Below, one piece after another: positions 17,124 through 25,930 of a DNA stretch of 64,000 bases (its first letter is position 1; each line of letters begins with the position of its first letter). Location: assembly GCA_023666615.1 (NCBI GenBank), contig JAMPBQ010000004.1, positions 18,402 through 82,401 of the forward strand. The letters are read 5' to 3'. A model generated the notes under the pieces. The model had not been told where the DNA came from, did not search any database, and saw nothing but the letters and a program-made list of their open reading frames with translations. A program made the position numbers and the translations under genes. The stretch is from Clostridium sp. (GTDB lineage Bacteria; Bacteroidota; Bacteroidia; Bacteroidales; Muribaculaceae).

Positions 17124-17945
17124 ATGTCTTATCCCTGGAAGCCTATAAAGGAATACACCGACATCCTGTTTGATTTCTACGACGGAATCGCCCGCATATC
17201 AATCAACCGACCAAAAGTATACAACGCCTTCCGACCCCTCACCAACCACGAAATGCTCGACGCAATGCAATATTGCCGCGACCACAAAGAAGTGAAGGTG
17301 ATAGTGATTACCGGGGTTGGAGACAAGGCCTTTTGCTCAGGCGGCGACCAAAACTATAAGAGCCTTGGCGGATACCGCGATGAAGACGGAACACCGCGCC
17401 TCAACGTACTGGAAATGCACAAGGCCATCCGCTCAATCACCAAGCCGGTGATTGCCATGGTCAACGGCTATGCCATTGGCGGCGGAAATGTGCTGCAGGT
17501 AGTGTGCGACTTATCCATCGCCAGCGAAAACGCCATTTTCGGGCAAACCGGCCCGAAAGTGGGCAGCTTTGACGCCGGATTCGGTTCATCTTATCTTGCC
17601 AGGTGCGTTGGGCAAAAGAAGGCTAGGGAAATATGGTTCTTGTGCCGCCAATATTCTGCCCAGGAGGCTCTTGAGATGGGCATGGTGAACAAAGTGGTGC
17701 CATTTGACAAGCTTGAGGACGAGGTGGTGGATTGGTGCCGCACGATAATGAAGCGCAGCCCGTTTGCAATACGCATGATCAAGCGCGCGCTCAATGCCGA
17801 GCTGGACGGCCAGCATGGGCTTATGGAATTTGCCGGCGACGCCACCTTGATGTACTATCTGATGGATGAGGCGCAAGAGGGCAAAAACGCCTTCTTGGAA
17901 AAACGCGACCCCGACTTCGACAAATTTCCCCAATTCCCCGGCTAA
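17124..17945 (+). CDS. menB: 1,4-dihydroxy-2-naphthoyl-CoA synthase
   Basis: This 273-residue crotonase-fold enzyme has the MenB signatures: [12 protein letters not shown], an oxyanion-hole region in [23 protein letters not shown], and a [14 protein letters not shown] segment. It cyclises o-succinylbenzoyl-CoA in menaquinone synthesis. It begins a menB-menC-menE run with 9- and 39-nt gaps. The usual upstream menF and menD are absent here. Confidence 0.95.
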   Translation: MSYPWKPIKEYTDILFDFYDGIARISINRPKVYNAFRPLTNHEMLDAMQYCRDHKEVKVIVITGVGDKAFCSGGDQNYKSLGGYRDEDGTPRLNVLEMHKAIRSITKPVIAMVNGYAIGGGNVLQVVCDLSIASENAIFGQTGPKVGSFDAGFGSSYLARCVGQKKAREIWFLCRQYSAQEALEMGMVNKVVPFDKLEDEVVDWCRTIMKRSPFAIRMIKRALNAELDGQHGLMEFAGDATLMYYLMDEAQEGKNAFLEKRDPDFDKFPQFPG

Positions 17946-17954
17946 ACGCAGCGC

Positions 17955-19007
17955 ATGCTAAAAGCGAGATACCACAAGCTCACTCTTAAATTCAAGTTTC
18001 TCGCCCGCACATCGAGGGAAGCCATGAATGAGCGAGAGACCTATTTCCTCCACGTTTGGGACGATGATAATCCCGGCGTGGAGGGAATAGGAGAGTGCAA
18101 CCTTTTTAGAGGGTTAAGCGCTGAGGATGGGCCAGACTATGAGACTCGGCTACAAAGGATGTGCGAGAATATCGATTCGGCAGACTGCATCGATGCTGTG
18201 TCCGACTGTTCCTCTATTTTATTTGGTTTGGAGACCGCCATGGCCGATTTCCGGAATGGTGGAAAACGCAGGCCATTTCCAGGAAAATGGTCAAAAGGGG
18301 AGACCTCCATACCAATCAACGGCCTGGTTTGGATGGGGGATAAAGCCACAATGTCCCAACGCATAAAAGAGAAGCTTGACGCCGGATTCTCATGCCTGAA
18401 GCTTAAGATTGGAGGCATTGACTTCTGCCAAGAACTGGAATTGCTTAATATGGTGAGATCGGCATTTGGCGAAGACGAATTGCAGATACGCCTCGACGCC
18501 AATGGCGCATTCGCTCCGGGCGAGGCGCTTGAAAAGCTTTCACGCCTGAGCGAATACGGCATCCACTCGATTGAACAGCCAATAAAGGCCGGACAATGGG
18601 AAGAAATGGCTAGCCTGTGCCGCCATTCTCCAATCGACATCGCTTTGGATGAGGAACTGATTGGCGTTTCAGACGATGCAAAGAAAGAGCGTCTGCTTGA
18701 TGCCATCAAGCCTCAATATATAATCCTTAAACCCGCTTTGAGCGGAGGCTTTTCCCATGCCGGCCAATGGATATCAAAGGCCAGAGAGAAGGGGATAGGA
18801 TGGTGGGCGACTTCTGCGTTGGAATCAAATGTTGGCCTAAATGCCATAGCCCAGTGGCTCGATGGAGAACTTGACACGGAGGATGCGGAAATGAGACAAG
18901 GATTAGGCACAGGCGGACTTTATTGCAATAACATTGCGTCACCACTATATCTTGATGGTGACCACCTGCGTCTTGATCCGAACAGAGAATGGGGGGATAT
19001 TCCCTGA
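17955..19007 (+). CDS. menC: o-Succinylbenzoate synthase
   Basis: This 350-residue enolase-superfamily enzyme shows the KxK acid/base motif in CLKLKIGG, metal ligands in RLDANGAF, IEQPIK and LDEELIG, and the second catalytic lysine in IILKPALSGG. It dehydrates SHCHC to o-succinylbenzoate in menaquinone synthesis. It lies between menB and menE, as in Bacteroidetes menaquinone operons. Confidence 0.92.
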   Translation: MLKARYHKLTLKFKFLARTSREAMNERETYFLHVWDDDNPGVEGIGECNLFRGLSAEDGPDYETRLQRMCENIDSADCIDAVSDCSSILFGLETAMADFRNGGKRRPFPGKWSKGETSIPINGLVWMGDKATMSQRIKEKLDAGFSCLKLKIGGIDFCQELELLNMVRSAFGEDELQIRLDANGAFAPGEALEKLSRLSEYGIHSIEQPIKAGQWEEMASLCRHSPIDIALDEELIGVSDDAKKERLLDAIKPQYIILKPALSGGFSHAGQWISKAREKGIGWWATSALESNVGLNAIAQWLDGELDTEDAEMRQGLGTGGLYCNNIASPLYLDGDHLRLDPNREWGDIP

Positions 19008-19046
19008 TTATTTCGCGACATTTGTTGATTATGTTAAATAGAAAGC

Positions 19047-19976
19047 ATGACTTACGAAGAATTTGAGAGGAAATGGGCCGATGAGTCGCCATGCATTATA
19101 GCCCACACTTCAGGCTCAACGGGCACACCAAAAGAAATACGCCTGCTAAAGGCGGATATGTTGGCCTCAGCCAAGGCCACAAACGCGCGTTTTGGCATAA
19201 CAAAAGAATCCGTATTGGGCATACCTTTGTCATGTGACTATATTGCGGGCAAAATGATGGCTGTGAGAGCTTATGCCGCCGGCTGCAAGCTGAAGGTTAT
19301 CCCGCCAAAGAATGATTTTGAAATTGGCGTAGGGCGCATCGATTTGCTCTCCATTGTGCCATCTCAAGCGGATTGCCTGATTCGCCATCCAGAATGGTCC
19401 AACCGCATCGGCGCGGTCATTGTAGGCGGCGCGGCTTTAAGCCAAGAAAAGTGGGAGGCTTTAGCGCGAACGGGATATAAAGCGTACGCGTCTTATGGCA
19501 TGACCGAAACATGCAGCCATGTAGCCCTTGCGGAAATGGGCGGCCCATTCACAGCCATGCCAGGCATAACCTTTGGCATAGACGCGAGAGGATGCCTCAC
19601 GATAAATATACCGACTATGTCAATTGGACAAGTGACGACAAACGACATTGTTGATCTTTTGGATGAGCGCAGCTTTATATGGCAGGGGCGTTACGACAAT
19701 GTGATTAATTCTGGCGGGATAAAAATCTTTCCTGAGCAATTAGAGAAGGAAATCGCCAAATACTTAAATATTGACTTTTATATTGTAGGCATCCCGGATG
19801 AAAAATGGGGAGAGGCTACGCAAATGGTAGCGCAGGGGAACGAATCCATGCGTCCCGCCATTGAAGAAGCCCTAAAAAACTCGCTTGACCATAAAAATTT
19901 GCCTAAAAACATCCATTTTGTCAGGATGTTGCCTCGCACTGCTAACGGAAAATTGTTGCGAAAAGCTTATTATTAA
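19047..19976 (+). CDS. menE: o-Succinylbenzoate-CoA ligase, short form
   Basis: This 309-residue protein is an acyl-adenylate-forming enzyme lacking the usual long N-terminal part. The P-loop-like HTSGSTGTPKE opens the protein, followed by ASYGMTETCSH, a core WQGRYDNVINSGG hinge, and the C-terminal catalytic lysine in RTANGKLLRK. It activates o-succinylbenzoate with ATP and CoA. Compact MenE proteins are usual in Bacteroidetes. It closes the menBCE run. Confidence 0.9.
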   Translation: MTYEEFERKWADESPCIIAHTSGSTGTPKEIRLLKADMLASAKATNARFGITKESVLGIPLSCDYIAGKMMAVRAYAAGCKLKVIPPKNDFEIGVGRIDLLSIVPSQADCLIRHPEWSNRIGAVIVGGAALSQEKWEALARTGYKAYASYGMTETCSHVALAEMGGPFTAMPGITFGIDARGCLTINIPTMSIGQVTTNDIVDLLDERSFIWQGRYDNVINSGGIKIFPEQLEKEIAKYLNIDFYIVGIPDEKWGEATQMVAQGNESMRPAIEEALKNSLDHKNLPKNIHFVRMLPRTANGKLLRKAYY

Positions 19977-20114
19977 TAAGTTAACATTGATTTTACGATT
20001 TGAGATTTCAATATTTGCGATTGCATCGCCTTTCGTCCGTAAATTTTAAAAAGAAACACTGCTGAGAAATCCATGTCCGCATTCCATGAGAGTAGAGTCA
20101 AGAGTGGGAATCCA

Positions 20115-20615
20115 TCAGCGCTGGGAAGGTGTAAATATCTCAAAGCTATTGTCGGTATAGAACACCATTATGGTCTGAATTTTTTTGTTAGTGTCAGGCG
20201 CCAGTGATATTTGGGGATTCTGACGCTTTTCAGGTCGGCAATTCCTTTGCGGTTCATCTTTAACTGCATCTAAGTTCGTCAGAGGCGTTTGATTCATGGC
20301 AATGGCAGAAGCCGGAGTATCAATATTTGGAATTGCCGCAGAGGGGGTGATATTCGACTGTTCTTTTCGCACAGTAACAGCAGGGGCAGAAACGCCTTTG
20401 CGAAGCATTTCACCATCCCCAAAAAGCAGCCATGCCACATTAAGGTCGGGAAAAGCGTCGTGAAGCTTCTCCAGCACCTCGTTACTTATTTTTTTGTTTC
20501 TGCCACTAAGTATCTGTGAAAGGGTAGGACGGGGGATAAGAGCAGTATCCGCGAACTGCGAAATAGGCAATCCGGTATGCTCCATGTATATTTTAAGGCG
20601 ATCAACCAAATTCAT
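20115..20615 (-). CDS. XRE-family helix-turn-helix regulator
   Basis: This protein of about 166 residues has an N-terminal HTH: ISQFADTALIPRPTLSQILS followed by a dimer-helix region ending NVAWLLFGDGEM. A Pro/Thr/Ser-rich linker and a short C-terminal segment (IMVFYTDNSFEIFTPS) follow, the layout of small Bacteroidales XRE regulators. The start is set at the ATG at 20615; a further in-frame start at 20657 would add 14 basic residues lying over the promoter region. Its own promoter contains an operator-like repeat also found elsewhere in the adjacent gap, suggesting self-repression. The target genes are unknown. Confidence 0.75.
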   Translation of the reverse strand: MNLVDRLKIYMEHTGLPISQFADTALIPRPTLSQILSGRNKKISNEVLEKLHDAFPDLNVAWLLFGDGEMLRKGVSAPAVTVRKEQSNITPSAAIPNIDTPASAIAMNQTPLTNLDAVKDEPQRNCRPEKRQNPQISLAPDTNKKIQTIMVFYTDNSFEIFTPSQR

Positions 20616-20654
20616 AAGAAATTTTCTTGATTTTGTGCGCAAATTTGAGATATG

Positions 20655-20686
20655 CAAATGTAATCATTATATTTGTAAACACCAAA
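20655..20686 (-). promoter_or_regulatory. Promoter of the XRE regulator with embedded operator-like site
   Basis: On the minus strand TTTG (20686-20683), 20 nt, then TACATTTG (20662-20655) is a perfect consensus. The spacer contains ATATTTGTAAACAC (20669-20682, plus-strand reading), which recurs exactly at 21139-21152. Confidence 0.7.
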
Positions 20687-21152
20687 TTTTCTTTTGAAAA
20701 TATCCGGAGTTTATTTAAATTCGTAAATTTTCAATTCTAAATTAACAGATGCATTTGTTGCTTGAATTTGTGTTTACATACCGGAACACGTACGGACGAC
20801 GGCAAACTTGTACCTTAACTTTAATTGACAACTATACATTCATTCAGACACATACGCCATTTCGTTTCCTATGTGCCTAAGGATGCGAAGTAAAACCCAA
20901 AATCTAAAGTGTAAATGATGTAGTTTTGCATAAGATATAGATTTTCATAATTATATATGTATTGCAAAAATATGTTTATATCATAAATTTACATTGCCAC
21001 GCCGTTTGCAAGTTGAAATTCGCGAATAAATCTGCGGCAGACATTCAACTCTACGTTTTGAATCGTAAACAATTCTTATATGTCAGATGCATTGTTTCTA
21101 TCCCAATAACATAAATACGAATACAAATTCAGTTGGAAATATTTGTAAACAC
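20669..21152. repeat. TTTGTAAACAC operator-like repeats
   Basis: ATATTTGTAAACAC occurs exactly at 20669-20682 and 21139-21152, and the core TGTAAACAC occurs inverted at 20770-20778. The first copy lies inside the XRE promoter. The rest of the 20,687-21,300 stretch is AT-rich with no open reading frame that I can support. Confidence 0.5.
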
Positions 21153-21312
21153 AGTGTCAGGAAATATTCCCTTACATCTAATTCTTAATTTTCTCCGCCA
21201 ATTTTATGGCTTTCCCTCTTATTGTATTATATAAACGTATTTAACATGCCGAATTGTTCGCGTTAAAACCAAATTAGCATTATGAAAAACAATGAATTAT
21301 CGCTAAAATTCC

Positions 21313-21561
21313 TAATTTTGGCCCAATGAGATTTCAATTTTCATAAAAATCCCATCAACTTCCCGTGATTTTTTCATCCACGGGCGAATTGCCAACAGTG
21401 GATTCGTCCCTGATGACATGTATAAAAGAAAAGCAAGGATGATAGATAATGCCTATTATGTTAAATAGGGGTGGGACGACCCCTATTTATAAGGATAGAT
21501 CTTATAGGAAATGCGCTTGACATTATCCAGAATTAATGTCAAGCGCATTTCCTATTTTTTT
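21313..21561 (+). ncRNA. Possible structured non-coding RNA
   Basis: A -7-like TAATTTTG at 21313-21320 is followed by several hairpins: CCCGTG/CACGGG (21362-21384), CGAAT/ATTCG (21385-21406), an 11-bp stem TAAATAGGGGT/ACCCCTATTTA (about 21461-21488) and a 22-bp terminator stem (21504-21555) with a T-run. No reading frame is present. The -33 box is missing and no known RNA family is recognised, so this is tentative. Confidence 0.3.
21504..21561 (+). terminator. Strong plus-strand terminator with no upstream gene
   Basis: ATAGGAAATGCGCTTGACAT extends to 21525 as the left arm of a perfect 22-bp stem; the loop is 8 nt and the right arm ends at 21555, followed by TTTTTT on the plus strand only. 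It may also serve pyrD from the other side, but the T-run points to a plus-strand transcript. Confidence 0.7.
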
Positions 21562-21565
21562 AGAT

Positions 21566-22474
21566 TTATATGATGCCGCGGATCTCGGCGATGTCTTTCA
21601 GGCCGTTTTCTTCGCAGTATGCGTTTAGCCCTTCCGCGATTTCTTGCGATATGCGGGGATTTATGAAATTGGCGGTGCCAACTTGAATTGCCGTCGCGCC
21701 AGCCATTATGAACTGTAATGCGTCGTCTGTCGAGGCAATTCCGCCAAGCCCTACCACGGGAATGTTTACGGCATGAGCCACTTGCCACACCATGCGCACA
21801 GCCACGGGTCGAACCGCGGGCCCTGAAAGGCCGCCAGTTATTGTAGACAGGTACGGGCGGCGCCTTTTCACGTCTATAGCCATGCCCATCAGAGTGTTGA
21901 TAAGCGATACGCTGTCTGCGCCTTCGGCCTCTGCGGCCTTGGCAATGTCCACAATCGACGTAACATTGGGAGAAAGCTTCATTATCAATGTTTTCGGCCA
22001 TTTAGCCCTTACAGCGCGGGTTACCTCCCCCGCTCCCTCACAGGTTGTGCCAAAGGCCATGCCGCCCTGCTTTACGTTAGGGCACGAAATATTAACTTCG
22101 ATGGCGCGTATTCTTGGCAACGGAGCAAGCTTTTCGCAGACTTCAACATAATCCGACACGCATGATCCGGCCACATTAACTATTATTTCCGAGGTGTACT
22201 TCTCTGAAATGCGTGGATAAATGCGCTCAATGAAATAATCGACGCCCTTGTTTTGAAGTCCTACGGCATTCAGCATGCCCGAAGGAGTTTCCGCCATGCG
22301 GGGCGCCGGATTGCCTTGACGCGGATGCAGGGTCGTGCCCTTTACTATGATTCCTCCGAGGGAATTGATGTCCATCAGTTCCTCAAACTCCTCGCCATAT
22401 CCAAATGTGCCGGAGGCCGTGAGCACGGGATTCTGCAGACGCAGATTGCCTATATTGACGCTTAGATTTGCCAT
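21566..22474 (-). CDS. pyrD: Dihydroorotate dehydrogenase B, catalytic subunit
   Basis: This class 1B enzyme of about 302 residues (FMN-binding TIM barrel) has LQNPVLTASGTFGYG at the N-terminus, the active-site segment EVNISCPNVKQGG with the catalytic Cys and Asn, KLSPNV, and the FMN phosphate loop GLGGIAS. It oxidises dihydroorotate to orotate and passes electrons to PyrK. The ATG at 22474 is chosen; it overlaps the pyrK stop by 13 nt, consistent with coupled translation of the two subunits. Confidence 0.95.
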   Translation of the reverse strand: MANLSVNIGNLRLQNPVLTASGTFGYGEEFEELMDINSLGGIIVKGTTLHPRQGNPAPRMAETPSGMLNAVGLQNKGVDYFIERIYPRISEKYTSEIIVNVAGSCVSDYVEVCEKLAPLPRIRAIEVNISCPNVKQGGMAFGTTCEGAGEVTRAVRAKWPKTLIMKLSPNVTSIVDIAKAAEAEGADSVSLINTLMGMAIDVKRRRPYLSTITGGLSGPAVRPVAVRMVWQVAHAVNIPVVGLGGIASTDDALQFIMAGATAIQVGTANFINPRISQEIAEGLNAYCEENGLKDIAEIRGII

Positions 22475-23253
22475 TTCAGTTGATTTATGTTGAATACAGG
22501 GCCGTTTTTGCATACGCACACATTGCCATCCTTCGTGTCCTCAACGCAGCACAAGCATGCGCCAAGCCCGCAGGCCATAACATTTTCGAGAGACACCTCA
22601 CAATCAATGCCTCGGCCGGCGGCGATCTTAGCCACAGCCTTCATCATTGGCGTAGGACCGCAGCAGGCAATTCGTTTGAAGTTTGTGTTAAAGACTGAGT
22701 TTGTGGTGATTAGCCCCTTTTCGCCTGCAGAGCCATCCTCAGTAGAAACATGCACAGGTCCATACTTGCTAAATTCATCAATGAGAAGGAGGTCGGAGGC
22801 AGAACGCGCGCCAAGGGCGAATACAGGCTTCAATCCTTTTTCCCACAACTTTTTGCCATAATAAAGAAGGGGAGCGACCCCCACTCCGCCTCCCACAAGC
22901 AGAATGCCTTCCTCTTTTGGAACACTGAATCCATGCCCAAGGGGAAGCACCACATTATAGATGTCGCCCACAGCGGAGGCAATCAGAGTTTCCGTTCCCT
23001 TGCCGGCATTGCGCACAAGAAGCCAAATTTCGTTGCTGCCGCAATCGGCCATGCATATCGATATTGGGCGGCGCAAAAATGTACTCTTTGATTTAGGTAT
23101 CTCTATCTGCACGAATTGCCCCGGCTGGATGCCGCACGGCAAAGCGTCCTTGACCGGCGTGAGCTTGATGAGGGCGTATGCGGCGGAAATACGGTTTACT
23201 TCCGTCACCCTCATGTCCGGCATTTGCATTTCACATGATTTTTCCATTGGCAT
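22462..23253 (-). CDS. pyrK: Dihydroorotate dehydrogenase electron-transfer subunit
   Basis: This 263-residue protein has an FAD-binding ferredoxin-reductase-like domain (FLRRPISICMAD), an NAD-binding LVGGGVGVAPLLYYGKKL, and a C-terminal 2Fe-2S site with the cysteine pattern of CGLGACLCC and a later Cys near KNGPVF. It transfers electrons from PyrD FMN to NAD+. It is the first gene of pyrK-pyrD. Confidence 0.95.
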   Translation of the reverse strand: MPMEKSCEMQMPDMRVTEVNRISAAYALIKLTPVKDALPCGIQPGQFVQIEIPKSKSTFLRRPISICMADCGSNEIWLLVRNAGKGTETLIASAVGDIYNVVLPLGHGFSVPKEEGILLVGGGVGVAPLLYYGKKLWEKGLKPVFALGARSASDLLLIDEFSKYGPVHVSTEDGSAGEKGLITTNSVFNTNFKRIACCGPTPMMKAVAKIAAGRGIDCEVSLENVMACGLGACLCCVEDTKDGNVCVCKNGPVFNINQLKWQI

Positions 23254-23365
23254 TGCGGATTGGTTTTATGCGCAAAATTACGGAAAAAACGCGATATTTC
23301 GCGGCCATTAAGATAAAAAGCCCGCAATTTGGCTCCAATTGGGCCAATTTCTGACAAAAAATCGC

Positions 23366-23373
23366 TAATTTTG
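23366..23373 (+). promoter_or_regulatory. -7 element for fabG
   Basis: TAATTTTG, followed by C, matches TAnnTTTG about 40 nt before the fabG ATG; a TTGG at 23339-23342 is a near-match -33 at 23-nt spacing. Confidence 0.5.
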
Positions 23374-23412
23374 CATATCGATTTTGAAATCAATCAATAT
23401 CAAAGAGATAAA

Positions 23413-24159
23413 ATGAAATTACTTGAAGGAAAGACCGCGCTAATCACCGGCGCGGCTCGCGGCATCGGCAAGGCCCTTGCCTTGAAATTCGCCCAAGAGG
23501 GCGCCAACATCGCTTTCACCGACCTTGTGATTGACGAAAACGGCAAGGCCACAGAGGAAGAGATCGCAGCGCTTGGCGTAAAGGCCAAAGGCTATGCGTC
23601 AAACGCAGCCAAATTCGACGAGACTGAGGCTGTAGTGGCTGAAGTGCTGAAGGATTTCGGACGCATCGACATCCTTGTTAACAATGCCGGAATCACAAAG
23701 GACAAGCTTATGCTGCGCATGGGCGAATCGGACTGGGACGCCGTGATCGCCGTCAACCTCAAAAGCGCATTCAATTTCATCCACGCAGTGCTTCCCATCA
23801 TGATGAAGCAGCGCCAGGGCTCAATCATCAACATGGCATCTGTTGTAGGCGTACACGGCAACGCAGGCCAGGCCAACTATGCCGCATCAAAGGCCGGCCT
23901 AATCGCATTGGTCAAGAGCATAGCCCAGGAAGTGGGCTCACGCAACATCCGCGCCAACGCCATAGCTCCCGGATTCATTGAGACCGCCATGACCGCAGCC
24001 CTCCCCGACGAAGTGCGCGCTGAATGGTGCAAGAAGATACCTTTGCGCCGCGGCGGCCAGGTTGAGGACATCGCCAATGTGGCCACTTTCCTCGCTTCAG
24101 ACATGTCAAGCTATGTCACAGGCCAGGTTATCCAAGTGGACGGCGGCATGAATATGTAA
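23413..24159 (+). CDS. fabG: 3-oxoacyl-[acyl-carrier-protein] reductase
   Basis: This 248-residue short-chain dehydrogenase starts at MKLLEGKTALITGAARGIGK, with the NADPH-binding TGxxxGIG. It has NNAGITKD, the catalytic Ser in INMASVVG, the YAASKAG Tyr/Lys pair, and the usual C-terminal YVTGQVIQVDGGMNM. It reduces 3-ketoacyl-ACP in fatty acid elongation. An upstream ATG at 23329 is rejected because it lies before the promoter and lacks homology. The gene stands alone and ends at a double terminator. Confidence 0.95.
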   Translation: MKLLEGKTALITGAARGIGKALALKFAQEGANIAFTDLVIDENGKATEEEIAALGVKAKGYASNAAKFDETEAVVAEVLKDFGRIDILVNNAGITKDKLMLRMGESDWDAVIAVNLKSAFNFIHAVLPIMMKQRQGSIINMASVVGVHGNAGQANYAASKAGLIALVKSIAQEVGSRNIRANAIAPGFIETAMTAALPDEVRAEWCKKIPLRRGGQVEDIANVATFLASDMSSYVTGQVIQVDGGMNM

Positions 24160-24187
24160 ACGCCCCCTATCCCAACCGATAAATGCA

Positions 24188-24271
24188 AAGCCGGAAAAGC
24201 GACATCGCTTTTCCGGCTTAATTTTTCCTTGAAAAAAACGCGTTTCATGATTCGTGAAACGCGTTTTTTTA
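24188..24271. terminator. Double hairpin terminator between convergent genes
   Basis: The first hairpin, AAGCCGGAAAAGCG/CGCTTTTCCGGCTT (24188-24219), is followed by TTTTTCCTT and serves fabG. A second one, AAACGCGTTTCA/TGAAACGCGTTT (24232-24270), has A and T runs on both sides and can work for both strands. Confidence 0.85.
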
Positions 24272-24290
24272 TCTAAATGCTCTGAGGCAA

Positions 24291-24626
24291 TCAATCCATG
24301 TTTGGCTTGTCCTTTGAGGGCGCGCGGAAATGGATTTTGTGCTCGGTATATTCTTGAGCCGCAATCAGAGTGGGCTTGGGGAGCTTCTCGTAATATTTAG
24401 ATATCTCAATCTGCTCACGGTTTTCGGAGACTTCCTCCATTGTGTCGTTGAGGGATGCGAATTCCTGCAGCTTCTTCTCAAGGTCGTATTTCATTTCTGC
24501 AGCGATCTGGTTGGCTCGCTTGGCGATGATGCAGACGGTCTCATAGACGTTGCCTGTGTCCTCAGAGAGCTGAATCATGTCACGAGTGACAGTGTTGAGC
24601 GGGGCGTTGGTCTTCTTGTAATCCAT
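24291..24626 (-). CDS. rpoZ: RNA polymerase omega subunit, Bacteroidetes type
   Basis: This 111-residue protein matches the Bacteroidetes omega/Rpb6-like family: an early TVTRDMIQLSEDTGNVYETV and a central IIAKRANQIAAEMK carrying the omega core, then an acidic helical region and a charged tail. It helps RNA polymerase assembly. It follows bamD by 46 nt on the minus strand, a common arrangement in this order. Confidence 0.85.
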   Translation of the reverse strand: MDYKKTNAPLNTVTRDMIQLSEDTGNVYETVCIIAKRANQIAAEMKYDLEKKLQEFASLNDTMEEVSENREQIEISKYYEKLPKPTLIAAQEYTEHKIHFRAPSKDKPNMD

Positions 24627-24672
24627 CGTTTGGTTTATTTTGATTTTCGTTTATTCCTTATTTCAATGACGT

Positions 24673-25476
24673 TCAGTCCTTCACATATTTTTGGGCTATC
24701 TTCAGGATATTGTTGGCCTCTTCCGTATATTTGCTTTCCGGATAATTGTTGGTGAAGCTATAGTACTCATCCAGCACATCGCGGAATCGGTCTACCTTCC
24801 TCTCTTCGATGCTGAGGTTTGCCTCCTGAAATTTTGACTTAAGCACAATCATCTCCAGGTCTTCCTTATATTTTGAATAAGGATAATCCTTTATGGCGTT
24901 TTGAGCCACAATGATCGCGCTCTCGTAATTATTGCCCATGTATGTGCCGAGGTTGTAGTACAGCTGGGCGTTTTGGAGCTGTTTGAGCGTGAGTTTGTCT
25001 TGAAGGTCGAAATAGGCCTGCTGAGCCTGACCAACGCGGTCGCTGGAAGGGAAATAATCCAAAAATCCCTTCAGTTCCTCAATTGCCAAGAGCGTTTCGC
25101 TCTGGTCCAGCTGCGGGTCCGGCGACTCAAGATAGTGTCCATAGCCGCTGTAGAACCTCGCCAGCTCAGCGTACTTGCCTCTTGGATAGCGCGTATAATA
25201 CATTTTGAAATATGTGCTGGCGCTCATATAGTCCTTGTTTTCGTATTCACTCAAGCCAAGGAGATATAGGCATTCCTCGGCCTTTTCGGTGCCCTTGAAC
25301 ACTGTTTGACATTCCTTGAACAGGGTGGACGCCTGCCCGTAACGCTTTTGGTCGAACGCCTTCTTCGCGTACTCAAATTTATAGTCATAATCACGGCTTT
25401 TCTGCGCCTTTTGGTATTCGCCGCAAGAGCACAGGGCAGCCAGCATAAGAACGTATATAAATTTCTTCAACTTCAT
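24673..25476 (-). CDS. bamD: Outer-membrane assembly lipoprotein BamD
   Basis: This 267-residue lipoprotein has a signal peptide ending in the lipobox region LAALCSC, with Cys18 the likely lipidated residue, followed by TPR-like helical repeats (KAFDQKRYGQASTLFKECQ and YPRGKYAELARFY). Family members bind BamA and help fold outer-membrane proteins. A -7 element TAACTTTG lies about 20 nt upstream. The gene is followed by rpoZ. Confidence 0.92.
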   Translation of the reverse strand: MKLKKFIYVLMLAALCSCGEYQKAQKSRDYDYKFEYAKKAFDQKRYGQASTLFKECQTVFKGTEKAEECLYLLGLSEYENKDYMSASTYFKMYYTRYPRGKYAELARFYSGYGHYLESPDPQLDQSETLLAIEELKGFLDYFPSSDRVGQAQQAYFDLQDKLTLKQLQNAQLYYNLGTYMGNNYESAIIVAQNAIKDYPYSKYKEDLEMIVLKSKFQEANLSIEERKVDRFRDVLDEYYSFTNNYPESKYTEEANNILKIAQKYVKD

Positions 25477-25495
25477 AGTTAGTCCTAATATCTTG

Positions 25496-25503
25496 CAAAG
25501 TTA
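25496..25503 (-). promoter_or_regulatory. -7 element for bamD
   Basis: The minus strand reads TAACTTTG, followed by C, matching TAnnTTTG, 20 nt before the bamD ATG. The -33 box is weak. Confidence 0.5.
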
Positions 25504-25586
25504 CGCATTTTTGGCGGAAATATCTCAACAAACCTCTACAAAATATGACCCGCGAATGCAAAAGATTTTGAAAAAAGGCACAGAAA

Positions 25587-25617
25587 GGCCGGATTCCTCC
25601 ACGCGGGGAATCCGGCC
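25587..25617 (-). terminator. Terminator after hpf
   Basis: GGCCGGATTCC (25587-25597) pairs with GGAATCCGGCC (25607-25617) in a perfect 11-bp stem, and the minus strand continues TTTCTGTGCCTTTTTT. It ends the xerC-hpf transcript. Confidence 0.8.
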
Positions 25618-25636
25618 ATCTAAGCCGCTGATGGCT

Positions 25637-25930
25637 TTATTCCTTATCCTTGTGCCTCTCCAACTGGTGATCAATAGCGTCGATGCAAACATCGATAGCC
25701 TCCTCGAAGGTATCGGCGAACTTGCATGCTATGATGTTGCCGCCGGAGGATTTAGTCACCTTTATTGAGGCCTGCTTGTTCATGATAGTTTCAGGCCTTA
25801 CCACCCTCAGCGTTACGTCTACAGTGGAAAGGATGTTGTTGTGGCGTGCCAGGCGTTCTACCTTCTTAGTGATGAAGGCTTCCAGGCGGTCGCTGGCGTC
25901 AAAGTGGATTGATTCAATGTTAATTTCCAT
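25637..25930 (-). CDS. hpf: Ribosome hibernation-promoting factor, short form
   Basis: This 97-residue protein matches the HPF/RaiA family, starting MEINIESIHFDAS and containing FITKKVERLARHNN and a basic C-terminal helix (DVCIDAIDHQLERHKDKE). Short HPF binds 30S decoding sites and supports 100S dimer formation in stationary phase. It overlaps the xerC start by 11 nt, so both are cotranscribed, a common pairing in Bacteroidales. Confidence 0.92.
   Translation of the reverse strand: MEINIESIHFDASDRLEAFITKKVERLARHNNILSTVDVTLRVVRPETIMNKQASIKVTKSSGGNIIACKFADTFEEAIDVCIDAIDHQLERHKDKE

Noticed and set aside
20687-21312. Phage or transposon remnant in the AT-rich gap
   Set aside because: No terminal inverted repeats, transposase fragments or coding frames could be seen; only short operator-like repeats.
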